Assembly (NCBI GenBank): GCA_009692005.1
Contig: SHZZ01000040.1
Span: 1-33,146 of the forward strand
DNA from: Gemmataceae bacterium
Lineage (GTDB): Bacteria > Planctomycetota > Planctomycetia > Gemmatales > Gemmataceae
Direction of reading: 5' to 3'
DNA length: 33,146 nucleotides
Below, one piece after another: positions 8,248-17,326 of the stretch (its first letter is position 1; every line of letters begins with the position of its first letter). The position numbers and the translations under genes were made by a program. The notes below the pieces were generated by a model. It saw only the letters and a list, made by a program, of their open reading frames with translations, did no database searches and was not told where the DNA came from.

Positions 8248-11200
8248 TTATTGCTGCGGGGGGTTGACCTCGCGGATTAGCGCTCCTCGCTCATCGCTCA
8301 GCACCAGCACCGAGAACTTCTGAATCGGCGTGCGTTCGGGGGTGCTGACGGTGGCGTAGTCGAACTTCCCGCGCAGGTCGGTGTAACCGTCGCGGTGGAA
8401 CTTCACTTCGCCATTGGCGTTTCGGGCATAAACCTTGACATAGACCTTTGAAAGCGGTTTGCCGTCCGCGCTTTCCGTCACCTTGATCTGCCCGTAGTTC
8501 TCGATGAACTGAACGGTCATGGCATTGGCGTACCAGGGAGCCGACCTGGTGATTCCCCCGGCGGTGATTTCCACAAGGAGATTTTTTCTCGCCAGTTCCT
8601 CGGGCAGCGGGAGTGATGTTTTGGTCATTCCCTTGGGCAAAGTCACGGAGCGTGTCAGGTTCGGCCGGATGTACGAGAATTGCCCGCCCGCTTGCTGCAC
8701 GAACGGATTTCTGCTGAAGAGCAGTTCCACATCCATGAGGTAATAGTTGACCGTGGCGGACTCGAGGTTCTGCCAGGTGAGGTTGATTTTGCCTCCATCG
8801 AGGTTGAATTCCAGGGCCGGTTCTGTTGCGGCAAGTTGGCCCTGTTTTTGGTCGCGGTTTTCCGGATCGTTGACCTTGGCGCCCTTGCCCTGGGCCTCGT
8901 CCAACTGGGCCAGCACCGTGCCAAAGGTGGCTTTCCAGCGGTCAACCGGATGCTCCGCGTATTTCCCGGCAATGGCCCGGGCCTTGTCTGGCTCGTCGGT
9001 GAACAGAGCCAGGTAGGCCTGGCAGTAGTCGTATTGAATCCGCGTGGGGAGCCGTTCGGCGTTGACCAGGGCAAACTCCGCCAGTGATTCCTCCACCCGG
9101 TCCTGCGCCAAAAGGTAATAGGTGACGGCCAGGCGGTCGGCGTCGTTCAAGGTGGTGCGGTAAGAAAGCACTTTAAGAAACTTTTGGTACTGATTGTTAA
9201 GGCCATCGTTGACAATTTGCCTGCGCTGGCCGAGTGAATGAGCGCGGGCGTTGACCAACGGCTTGTATTCCAAATGCTCGTAATGATGCCGTTCGACCGG
9301 ATCATGATGCAGAAGGGTGCAAGTAATCGGCCCGCCGCATTCGCCAATGATCTGCTCGGAATGGAGCAGGAACTGGCGGATGGCCGCAGGCAGGTTGTGG
9401 TACACCCCGTACGACCAGGTGGTGGAATGGTAGAGGTGGCGTTCTTGCAGGAGGGCGGTGACGGCTTCGAAGAAATTCTTGTCGCGCAGGCGGAAGGCAA
9501 TCTTTTCGAGGTTGAGTGCGCGGATATTCTCGCGGTTGAGGAAAGCCAGGACCTCCGCGGCGGTTCCATTTTGCGAAACATAATCCCAGGAGCCCGTATC
9601 CAGACGGGTGGGCTTGGCCACAACATCAAATTCCACCGGCTGAGCGGCTGCAACATACTTCTCACTTTTCCCCGCGTGAACGGGGAAATGCGTGAACTTC
9701 CCGGGCGCGGGGAAGTAAAAGAAGTAATCGAATGTCTGGGTTCGATAAGGTTCCAGGTTGAGAAGAACCGATTTGGTGAACTGGCCGTTAGAAAGTGGAA
9801 TGGCCCCAACGGGCAACTGTAGGAGCACGGTCAGCTTTTGCCGAGAAGAGGTGGGGTTGGTGATGACCACATGGGCGGCATAGACAGTGTGGACGACGAA
9901 TTCCCCGCTGACGAATTTGTCGAACCGTTCGCCGTTCTCGTCGCGGTAGCGGTCGCCAAGCCGGTAGAAATTCTGGCTTACAAGAATGTTGATTTTGTCC
10001 GGGTGAGGCTCAGCGGGAAGCACTTCCTCGTGGAAAGCGATCAGGTCGCTGGCTGCCGTGAGGGTCATCTTCCCCTTTTCGAATTTCAGCGTGTGTTTGC
10101 CTGCTTCAAAGGGAAGTTCCGTAACGGCCAAGGCCAGCATCATCTCGGTGAAATTTCTGGAAGCTTCGCTGATGTGCCTGGAAATAAAAGGCGTTTTGCC
10201 ATCGTGGCTGGCGTAATCAAGCCAGAAGGTGCTCACGCCAACCAGTTCACCCACCTGCGCTTGAATGGGCAGATGGTAGTAGTTGTTCTCGGCCCATTCC
10301 AGTGTAGGATCCACCTTGCGGTAGAGTTGGCGTCTGAGGAGGTCGGTGCGCTGCTCTTCAAAGAAAAAGTGTTCGCCATCTTTTTCCCGATCTTTGCCAG
10401 TTTCGGCCTTGTCCATTAGTTTTTCAGAAAGCTCTTTGCGATCGGCATCCTTGGCAAATTTTTCCTTGGTTCTTCCATCACGGGCGTCGTAGGAACGCTT
10501 CTGCGAATCTACGGATTTTTTTTCGAGTTCTGGCAACAGGGGTTTGGCCGCTGCCGTCTTTCCTTCAGGGCTGCCCTTCATCTCACCGGCACTTCTGGCG
10601 CCTCCCCCGCCGCTCGGCCGGCCAAAAGTCGCCGGGTCAGTGGGGACGATGCCGTTGGTTTGCATTTTTGCTTCAAGCTTTTCATCGTACAGGGAATCGG
10701 CTTTTAATTTTGATCGGTAGTTGGAAAACGAGTCATCCAGACCCAGGTCGCCCCCCTTGACCGCCGTGTCAAACAGCAACACAACCCGTTCCTGGTTGGG
10801 TGGAAGCAGCCGAAGCATTTCTTGCAAATGGCGGTGGGTTTTTGGCCCTTCCCCCTGGATTTTTTGCGCCAGGAGGACGCGCTCCACGGTGTTCAACCGG
10901 TCGAATTGCCACGGTTGCGACCGCGAGGCCAGATCGGCTTGCAGCAGCCAAAGATCGAGGAAAGTTTTGTCTTTCTTGTTGGCCAGATAGGGGACGATGG
11001 CCTCTTTGAAGAAGGCCGGGTCCTTTTTAAAGAGGAAGAAGTTCAATTCATGGCAGGCGTACTTGGAGTACTGTTTGCGCTTTTCCTCGGGCTTCATCTT
11101 GGGCCAGGTGAGGAGGAAGGAAAACTCCATTAGCTTGGGATCTTTTGATAAAGTTGCGTACAGGGCGTAGACTTTGGCCAGGCTGTCGTATTGTTCAAAA

Positions 11201-14200
11201 CGGCTTCCTGCCACATCTTCCAGAATGAACTCCTTGCCCTTGTTCAAAACCGTGACCTGTTTCTGCTGAGTGAAATGCTTTTTTGGGTCGAGTCCCAGGA
11301 GCAGCCTCAGATCAACAAACTTGGCAGCCTGTTCCTGCACGGTGATCGAGCGAAAGGTGGTGGAGAGGGGATCGACGGCGACGGCGTGCAGCATAGCGTG
11401 CGGGCCAGCCAGCTTGCGGGAAACGCGAATCACGCCATTCTTATCGGGAACCAGGTTGATAGCGACCGCGGAAGCATCTGCAAGAAAATCGAGGTTGGCG
11501 AAGGCGCCCGCCGCAAGTGGCGCGGACTCACCAGGCTTGGCCGGGGGGGGCGCTGCTGGCGCCGCCGGTTGGTTCATTTCCCGCCGACGGAATTCTTCTC
11601 CTCCCACCGCTTCTTGTTCACCCGTCTCGGTGGAGCGCACGGCCCAGGGGTTTAACAACAGCATCGGCCGTTCAAGCATATTCCCCGGGTATTTCTTTTG
11701 CCCCTTGCGATCCAGGACATAGCGGAACTCATCGCCGATGTTGCGCCCGGTCAGGTAAACCGACTCCGCGAAGGCGGGGTACATGCCATCGAGTTCCCTG
11801 TCGCGCACCTTTGCCAGGTCGGCATAGGAATCGAAAGCGGGCAGATAGCGAGTGGCAAACAGGTGCACTCGGCTGAAGACCGAAGGGTTGGTCAGTTGAA
11901 TAATGACATCCTTGTCGTCGACGGTGATGCTGTGGATTTGGGTGGGTGTCAACCCAGGGAGGCGCATATGGCGGGCTTTGCCCAGGACATGCCCGGCCAG
12001 GGCCAGGCCGTCCACCACGCGGATCCGGACGCGGTCGCCCGAGGTTTTGATCCACAGGTCGTAGTCGCCCGCAGCCAGCCCTTTAAGAACCAATAAACCA
12101 TCTTTAATAGACAATGAGTCGAAGCGGTCAGCCCGGATGACGGATCCGCCCATTTCAAACAGGGCGTAATCGAGGCGCGACACCTGGGCGCCTGTCCCCA
12201 TATGGGGCAAGGTGATCGGTTCGCCCGCCTGGGCGTGCAGGACTTGCCGGTATGTGTGCCTTCCACTTGTCAACACCCAGGTATGGCTGGTGCTTTCGGG
12301 GCTGGTGGCGCTGACGCTGTAAATGTCAGCCAAGGGCCCCAGGCGAATCCGCCCCAGGGAATCGGTCTTTAAGGTCGCGTGGATGGTGTTGCGGAAATCG
12401 CGGTGCTTGATGGCCAACTGCACCGGGCGGTCTGGCTTGTATTCCCCCGAGCGGCCCAGCAGTTCCACATAGTAATCTGGGCCAAACTTGGCGAAATGCA
12501 TGTCCTCGATCCTGTCTGTCCGGTCGATTTGATTGAGATGGAAGGCGGCGGCAGCGGCCAGGTCGACGGATTTTCCCAGGCTAAGGTTCTTCACCTTCGC
12601 GGTCAGGCCAATGCTGATGGAGGAAAGTCGAGCGGGAACGCGGATTTCATGCACCGACTCGCGGTCTTCGAACAATTTGAAATTGGGGACCTCGAGCGAA
12701 GTGGCAATGCCGTCGTGATCCGTCGAGGTGATGCGCAAGCGGACTTCTTCCAGCAATTTAACCGAAACAGGAACGCCATTGAGCGTCAAACCTGGGCGGA
12801 TCAGAATGGAGGTTGTCTTCTGCGTCTGTAGCGATTCGCGGTCGATATGAATCCCCGCCTGTAGGGCGTAGGCTTCCGCCTGGTGTTGAATGAAATCGAG
12901 CGAGGAAAGGTTGTCCTTGGAGAGAACCACTGCCCGGCGGCCCGGCGCCGTGCTGAAGGGCGCCAGGATGACCCCCTTGTCGTCGGGATGATACTCTTTG
13001 CCCCCCAGCCAGGCCACGGCGTCCTTTACCTGTTTGTTGTTCTCATCGACTACGGTGATGTTGTGTCCGCTGGGGCCAGTGGATACCACCGGACGCAAAC
13101 GCCCCTTGTGAATGAGCGCGCGGCTGCTCTTTCCACCGCCGATGAAATCGATCACATAGATGCCATGCTTGCTGATTTGCGGGAATTCAAAACGCCTGGC
13201 CACCCGCCTGAAAGGAGAATCCTCGTAGGCAATGGTCTTCTCGGTATTGGCAACCAGGCCATCGAGGTTGATATCCGTGGCGATTTCCACTTGGGTGGCG
13301 CGGTAGAAGTTGCGGGCGTTGATCTCGAACACCTTGATCAGCAAGGACGGCACATTCTTAATGTGCAAATCCAACGACACCGCCTCGTTGGCCGCGAAGT
13401 CGGACTTGTTCGTGTGGGCGAAGTCGATGTCGATCCGCTCGCGCAACTGGCGGAAAAGTTCCGGAGGCAATTGCGAGGCCCATTGTTCCGGATCGCCCAG
13501 ACCCTGTTCGATCTTGGCCTCGGCAAACAAGTGGCGCAGATAAATGTCGTTGATGTAGGCTTCAAACTCCTTGGGTGAAGCCAGGTCGAGGAAGAAGTGC
13601 TTTAAATAATCGCGCACCAGCGGCTCATCCGCGCCAATGGATGGCAGCAGCGTCCCCTGGGAAAAGTCCAACCCCAGGTTGGCGGGAAAACGCCGGCTGT
13701 CGTCGTTTTCCAAAAGCGCTTTCGCCATGTAGCCCTGCTGGCGAGGCAGCTTGATGTACTCTTGAAAGCGTTCGCGGTTGTAGGTTCCTTTGGCCCGGTC
13801 GAAGGCCAGTTGGTGATAAAGGACATGGGCCTTGAGAGAGTTGTGCACCGGGGCAAGCTGCGAAACGAAAGCCCACAAGCGATCGAGGTAGGCGGCGGTT
13901 TGAACTCGGTCGCGCCTCCAGTCGGAGTCATCGCCAGGCTGCAGCCGCTTCAGCCAGACCTGGACGAATTGCGTTTGATTGAGAAGCGCCCCGCGCAATT
14001 GCAGCAATTCTTCCAATTGCTTGGCAGTCAACTGGGAATGGATGGGAAAGGCGCCGAAAGGGGAAGGGTATTGCGATTTCATGTCTTCGTCGATCAGCGA
14101 AGGCAAGCCAGCTATGTCTGGCCGTTTCAACCGTTGCAGCAAATTCCGACGACGCTCCCAGGAAAGCGTTTTGGCCTCCAGCCAGTCAAAGGAGGAATCC

Positions 14201-14664
14201 TCAAGGTTGTCGAGATTGGGGTAAGCGGAAAAAGAGATGGCCAGCAAATGATCGCGGGAGATAAGTTTGGGGTCGAGCGCCGTGGGGAGGTTGGGCGCCA
14301 CACCCACGGTTTCCTTTTGGTGATTAAAGTGCAGGCCGAGGCGGGTGCGCAGATAATTGAGTGATCCTTGCGGATCATTGTCGTAGCTCAACAGCGCCCT
14401 GCGCGTTTGGATTTCGGTCCAGTGCGGAGTTTGGCCGAAGCGTTCGTGCCAGGGTTTCAGGAGCGGTTCGATTTTCTCGGGCGCTCCGGTGTTCAAATAG
14501 TGCAAGGCATGGAAATAATAATAGTCCTCGGTGCCGGGAATGAGTTTCTTGAGGGCGTTGGCGCGGTCTTTGGCCAGGGAAAAATCCTCGATGTATTGCA
14601 CCTCGCCGGCCAGCGCCAGCCCGGCCAGGGAAAAAATTGCCAGCGCCTTCATGAAAATCTTCAT
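8248..14664 (-). CDS. Giant exported macroglobulin-like protein (about 2138 aa)
   Basis: The largest gene of the window. The frame opens at 14835, but the ATG at 14664 has AAGGGA at suitable distance and starts a clean signal peptide (MKIFMKALAIFSLAGLALAG). Visible architecture: an alpha-helical, TPR-like N-terminal part (to about residue 430), a long beta-rich part that resembles the MG/MG2 modules of alpha-2-macroglobulins (for example TTSILIRPGLTLNGVPVSVK), a Pro/Ala-rich linker near 1035-1050, a glycine-rich and then highly charged linker about 1355-1430, further beta domains, a helical repeat section about 1800-1920, and a C-terminal carboxypeptidase-regulatory-like domain (VKVYARNANGEVKFHRDGYT). 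I see no thioester motif (CGEQ). An envelope or surface role is inferred. The exact family needs a profile search; I do not assign a biochemical function. Confidence 0.85.
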   Translation of the reverse strand: MKIFMKALAIFSLAGLALAGEVQYIEDFSLAKDRANALKKLIPGTEDYYYFHALHYLNTGAPEKIEPLLKPWHERFGQTPHWTEIQTRRALLSYDNDPQGSLNYLRTRLGLHFNHQKETVGVAPNLPTALDPKLISRDHLLAISFSAYPNLDNLEDSSFDWLEAKTLSWERRRNLLQRLKRPDIAGLPSLIDEDMKSQYPSPFGAFPIHSQLTAKQLEELLQLRGALLNQTQFVQVWLKRLQPGDDSDWRRDRVQTAAYLDRLWAFVSQLAPVHNSLKAHVLYHQLAFDRAKGTYNRERFQEYIKLPRQQGYMAKALLENDDSRRFPANLGLDFSQGTLLPSIGADEPLVRDYLKHFFLDLASPKEFEAYINDIYLRHLFAEAKIEQGLGDPEQWASQLPPELFRQLRERIDIDFAHTNKSDFAANEAVSLDLHIKNVPSLLIKVFEINARNFYRATQVEIATDINLDGLVANTEKTIAYEDSPFRRVARRFEFPQISKHGIYVIDFIGGGKSSRALIHKGRLRPVVSTGPSGHNITVVDENNKQVKDAVAWLGGKEYHPDDKGVILAPFSTAPGRRAVVLSKDNLSSLDFIQHQAEAYALQAGIHIDRESLQTQKTTSILIRPGLTLNGVPVSVKLLEEVRLRITSTDHDGIATSLEVPNFKLFEDRESVHEIRVPARLSSISIGLTAKVKNLSLGKSVDLAAAAAFHLNQIDRTDRIEDMHFAKFGPDYYVELLGRSGEYKPDRPVQLAIKHRDFRNTIHATLKTDSLGRIRLGPLADIYSVSATSPESTSHTWVLTSGRHTYRQVLHAQAGEPITLPHMGTGAQVSRLDYALFEMGGSVIRADRFDSLSIKDGLLVLKGLAAGDYDLWIKTSGDRVRIRVVDGLALAGHVLGKARHMRLPGLTPTQIHSITVDDKDVIIQLTNPSVFSRVHLFATRYLPAFDSYADLAKVRDRELDGMYPAFAESVYLTGRNIGDEFRYVLDRKGQKKYPGNMLERPMLLLNPWAVRSTETGEQEAVGGEEFRRREMNQPAAPAAPPPAKPGESAPLAAGAFANLDFLADASAVAINLVPDKNGVIRVSRKLAGPHAMLHAVAVDPLSTTFRSITVQEQAAKFVDLRLLLGLDPKKHFTQQKQVTVLNKGKEFILEDVAGSRFEQYDSLAKVYALYATLSKDPKLMEFSFLLTWPKMKPEEKRKQYSKYACHELNFFLFKKDPAFFKEAIVPYLANKKDKTFLDLWLLQADLASRSQPWQFDRLNTVERVLLAQKIQGEGPKTHRHLQEMLRLLPPNQERVVLLFDTAVKGGDLGLDDSFSNYRSKLKADSLYDEKLEAKMQTNGIVPTDPATFGRPSGGGGARSAGEMKGSPEGKTAAAKPLLPELEKKSVDSQKRSYDARDGRTKEKFAKDADRKELSEKLMDKAETGKDREKDGEHFFFEEQRTDLLRRQLYRKVDPTLEWAENNYYHLPIQAQVGELVGVSTFWLDYASHDGKTPFISRHISEASRNFTEMMLALAVTELPFEAGKHTLKFEKGKMTLTAASDLIAFHEEVLPAEPHPDKINILVSQNFYRLGDRYRDENGERFDKFVSGEFVVHTVYAAHVVITNPTSSRQKLTVLLQLPVGAIPLSNGQFTKSVLLNLEPYRTQTFDYFFYFPAPGKFTHFPVHAGKSEKYVAAAQPVEFDVVAKPTRLDTGSWDYVSQNGTAAEVLAFLNRENIRALNLEKIAFRLRDKNFFEAVTALLQERHLYHSTTWSYGVYHNLPAAIRQFLLHSEQIIGECGGPITCTLLHHDPVERHHYEHLEYKPLVNARAHSLGQRRQIVNDGLNNQYQKFLKVLSYRTTLNDADRLAVTYYLLAQDRVEESLAEFALVNAERLPTRIQYDYCQAYLALFTDEPDKARAIAGKYAEHPVDRWKATFGTVLAQLDEAQGKGAKVNDPENRDQKQGQLAATEPALEFNLDGGKINLTWQNLESATVNYYLMDVELLFSRNPFVQQAGGQFSYIRPNLTRSVTLPKGMTKTSLPLPEELARKNLLVEITAGGITRSAPWYANAMTVQFIENYGQIKVTESADGKPLSKVYVKVYARNANGEVKFHRDGYTDLRGKFDYATVSTPERTPIQKFSVLVLSDERGALIREVNPPQQ

Positions 14665-14837
14665 GGACCGTCCCTTGAAATAGGAATGCTTACCCGCGAA
14701 TAAGACGAGACACTGGGAGGTTTCGTTCCTTACACCAGTAAGATTTTCAAAGATTAAGGGATTGGGGCGCGCTTTTCTAGTGTGAAACCTTGGGGACGCC
14801 ATCCGGTCCGGGCGCGAACAGCGAGTTTTATCCAACC

Positions 14838-14877
14838 AAAAAAAACCGGGGGGTTGAGGAATGCCCCAACCCCCCGG
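14838..14877 (-). terminator. Rho-independent terminator of the thioredoxin-like gene
   Basis: An 11-bp perfect GC-rich stem (14846-14856 with 14867-14877, CCGGGGGGTTG type) with a 10-nt loop, followed on the minus strand by eight T. It begins about 20 nt after the stop codon at 14897, so the upstream thioredoxin-like gene and the giant-protein gene are separate transcription units. Confidence 0.9.
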
Positions 14878-14896
14878 TGCTGAGTTTTACCCTGCT

Positions 14897-16792
14897 TTAT
14901 TTCAAATGTTTTTTCAGCTCGTCTTCCAAACTGGAGACTTGCAGGTTCTTTCCAAGAGCCTTGCCATCCTTGCCAACCAGGAAGATCTGGGGCAGAACCT
15001 GAATGCCATAGTCCGTGGCCAGTTTTCCATCCAACCCGCCAGGCTGATGCAGGTGATGCCCCTGGACGGTGGAGCGCTTCAAAAAGGCGTTGGCTTCCTC
15101 GGCCGTGGTATCCAAATTAACCAGCACAAGTTCCAGCCCCTTGGGCGCGTAGGTTTCTTGCAGGAGCTTCAACTTGGCGAAATCGCCGACCGTCTGGCCG
15201 TTCCACCCTGCCCAGTAGTAGACCACCACCACACGGTCCTTGAGGCTGGCGATGTCGAAATCCTGCGCGGGGTTGGCGAGAAGTTTTCCCGACAGGGTGA
15301 AGAGCTGGCCTTCGCTGTCGAGCCTGCGAATCGACCCGCTGGCCTTGGCCACCTGCGGCTTGTCGGCGAATTTTTTCACCACTTGCCCGTACCAGTTCCT
15401 GGCCTCGACATCCTTGCCGAGAAATTCGTTGATCATGCCCAGTTGCAGCAGGGCATCGGGGGTGTCTTCGGCTTTGGGGTAAGTTTGCACAAACTTGGTC
15501 AGTTGAGCCGACCAATCGGCTTGCAGTTTGGCGAAGTCTTCGCCAGGTTTGGAAATCCTCACGCTGTAATCGGATTGCAGTTTGCGGAAGGAAATATAGG
15601 CCGCCAGGTTGCTGCCCGGTAGGGCCATGGCCAGTTGTTCCTCCAGTGAGGCAAGTCTTGTCCCCGCCTTGGTGTCGGTAGCCGGGCTGTTTTGCATGGC
15701 GCTACCAAGGCTGTCAGCGATCTGTCGGACCCAGGGATCGCGGTCCTCGGGCTTCACCCTGGGGAGGATTTTTTCCAGCAGGTCGGCTCGAGAAAGGTGA
15801 TGCTTGGCCAAGGCCGGGTTGGCGCCCGCCCCTGGGGTGGAGTCGATGGTGGCATCCAAGGCGGCGAGTTCATCGACGAGTTTTTTCAACTCCGGGTCTT
15901 TTTCCAAGTCGAGGCGGTTGCCTCCGACCCGGGGCGCGCCGTCTTCTTCGCTCACCGCTCCGGGTATGGGGGCGTCGGCCAGTTTCCAGGCGCCATTGAC
16001 CAGGAACATTTCGCCGGTTTGCATCCAGTCGGTCTTGCCGGCGGTGTCGTAAAGGATGGTTCCTTTGGCGTAGCGGTAAATGTCCGCGCGGGCGCCGGTT
16101 TGATCCGTGGGCAGGCATAGTGGCGTGGTCATCTCGACATGCAGCCAGGCAGTTTTGTCCGAGAGTCCCGGGGTTTTGGCAACGGTGGCCTGGAATTTTA
16201 CTGCCGCCCCCGACAGTTGCTCGCGCACCTTGCGGTCAATGTCGCTGGGCAGGCCGAGGTGTTTCAGGTCGGCTTCGGTCAACAGCAAGGATTTCAAGCG
16301 GGAAAAATCGCGGGTAGAAACGGCGCGCAGGATTTCCTGGCTCGCTTCCTCCGGGCTCATGGCCAGCCAGTTGTCGATGCGTTCGTCTTCATTTTCATCC
16401 ACGCCGGTCTTGGCGCCGCCGCTATTCAGCCAGCGGTATTGATCCGCCTTGCCATTGAAGTTGGTGTCGGTTTCCCGGTAGACCTCCAGGCCGTCGCGGT
16501 AGTAGGACCAGATGTCGATGCGGTTGTCGTCGTTGGTGTCGAAGAACCTGCGCAGAAGAGTTCCCTGGGAATCTTTGAGAACCCAGCCGCTTCCTTTTTT
16601 CGCCCCCTTGACCAGCTCGACCTTGAGAGATGGTTCGTCGGCGGCGGCCGGAATGGTGATTTGAATCCCCTCTTGTTTTGGTTTGAAGGAAAGGATTTGT
16701 CCAGGCGCTGGGGCGCTTTGCGCCGCTTGAAACCCGGCCAGCATCGCCAACCCGCCCGAAAACAACCCTGCAATGGATCGCGACAAGCGCAT
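14897..16792 (-). CDS. Exported thioredoxin-fold protein lacking the CxxC cysteines
   Basis: A 631-residue protein from an ATG with AAGGAG 8 nt upstream; the frame opens 30 nt earlier without such a site. A signal peptide (MRLSRSIAGLFSGGLAML...) leads the sequence. Residues about 83-140 hold three D-x-N/D-x-D-x-x-D-x-W-like repeats (DTNDDNRIDIW, DTNFNGKADQYRW, DENEDERIDNW), which resemble EF-hand or dockerin calcium loops. The middle is helical. The last 130 residues are a TlpA/AhpC-like redoxin domain (VVVVYYWAGWNGQT... VLPQIFLVGKDG) with the cis-proline preserved. The usual WCxxC site reads WNGQT (about residues 530-534), so neither cysteine is present and ordinary disulfide redox chemistry is unlikely. 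A binding or scaffold role is inference. Followed by a strong terminator. Confidence 0.85.
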   Translation of the reverse strand: MRLSRSIAGLFSGGLAMLAGFQAAQSAPAPGQILSFKPKQEGIQITIPAAADEPSLKVELVKGAKKGSGWVLKDSQGTLLRRFFDTNDDNRIDIWSYYRDGLEVYRETDTNFNGKADQYRWLNSGGAKTGVDENEDERIDNWLAMSPEEASQEILRAVSTRDFSRLKSLLLTEADLKHLGLPSDIDRKVREQLSGAAVKFQATVAKTPGLSDKTAWLHVEMTTPLCLPTDQTGARADIYRYAKGTILYDTAGKTDWMQTGEMFLVNGAWKLADAPIPGAVSEEDGAPRVGGNRLDLEKDPELKKLVDELAALDATIDSTPGAGANPALAKHHLSRADLLEKILPRVKPEDRDPWVRQIADSLGSAMQNSPATDTKAGTRLASLEEQLAMALPGSNLAAYISFRKLQSDYSVRISKPGEDFAKLQADWSAQLTKFVQTYPKAEDTPDALLQLGMINEFLGKDVEARNWYGQVVKKFADKPQVAKASGSIRRLDSEGQLFTLSGKLLANPAQDFDIASLKDRVVVVYYWAGWNGQTVGDFAKLKLLQETYAPKGLELVLVNLDTTAEEANAFLKRSTVQGHHLHQPGGLDGKLATDYGIQVLPQIFLVGKDGKALGKNLQVSSLEDELKKHLK

Positions 16793-16996
16793 GAGAACAA
16801 CTCCTTGGGAAAACCGAGTCAAAAGGGAAACTCCGTTAAAACAGGATCGACAAAAGGGTAGGGTGGAATTGAAGGCAAAAACGAAAAAACCGGGGGAACA
16901 GGCATATCTCCTCCAGGCGTTATGAATTACCCGGATTCTGGCAAGGGAGAGGGAGAATCCACTTGCGGCTTATCCAAACAGAGTTCTCAGCCATCC

Positions 16997-17024
16997 TTGA
17001 CCGTTTTTTGGAATAAATTACAAT
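16997..17024 (+). promoter_or_regulatory. Predicted promoter of the dnaG-rpoD cluster
   Basis: TTGACC (16997-17002), a 16-nt spacer, and TACAAT (17019-17024) fit a sigma-70-type promoter. The expected start is near 17031. The transcript would have about 295 nt before the dnaG start, long enough for a leader ORF or regulatory structure. Confidence 0.6.
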
Positions 17025-17111
17025 TAAAAAAGCATGAATGTTTGGGCCAGGGGGTTCAGGGCGATTAAGGATTTTTGCCGACCCTGGCTATCAGGCAAAG
17101 GAGTGCCAAAA

Positions 17112-17270
17112 ATGGTTTTCGTGGAAATTGCGTTTCCGGGTGCGCTTCTGGCGGGTGGTTCATTTCGGGGGAATGGTGTGCCGTTTTCAGTCTCCCCATT
17201 AAATTTTAATAGGTCACTCAAGGCGTTTTTTGTCCAAGTCATGTTGCCCGTAAATTGGGCCTGTTGCTAG
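17112..17270 (+). CDS. Possible 52-aa leader ORF upstream of dnaG
   Basis: The ATG at 17112 is preceded by AAAGGAG with 8 nt spacing and the frame closes at 17270, 56 nt before the dnaG start. The product would be hydrophobic (MVFVEIAFPGALLAGGSF start) and end in CC. I recognise no family, and it does not resemble S21 (rpsU), which precedes dnaG in proteobacteria. The frame is open further upstream to 17034. It may be chance; the ribosome site and the position inside the dnaG leader are the only support. Confidence 0.25.
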   Translation: MVFVEIAFPGALLAGGSFRGNGVPFSVSPLNFNRSLKAFFVQVMLPVNWACC

Positions 17271-17326
17271 CATTACAAGGTTCCTGGCGGAAAGCCGCCG
17301 CCCTTTCGGTAAGCCGAGGTTTGCCC

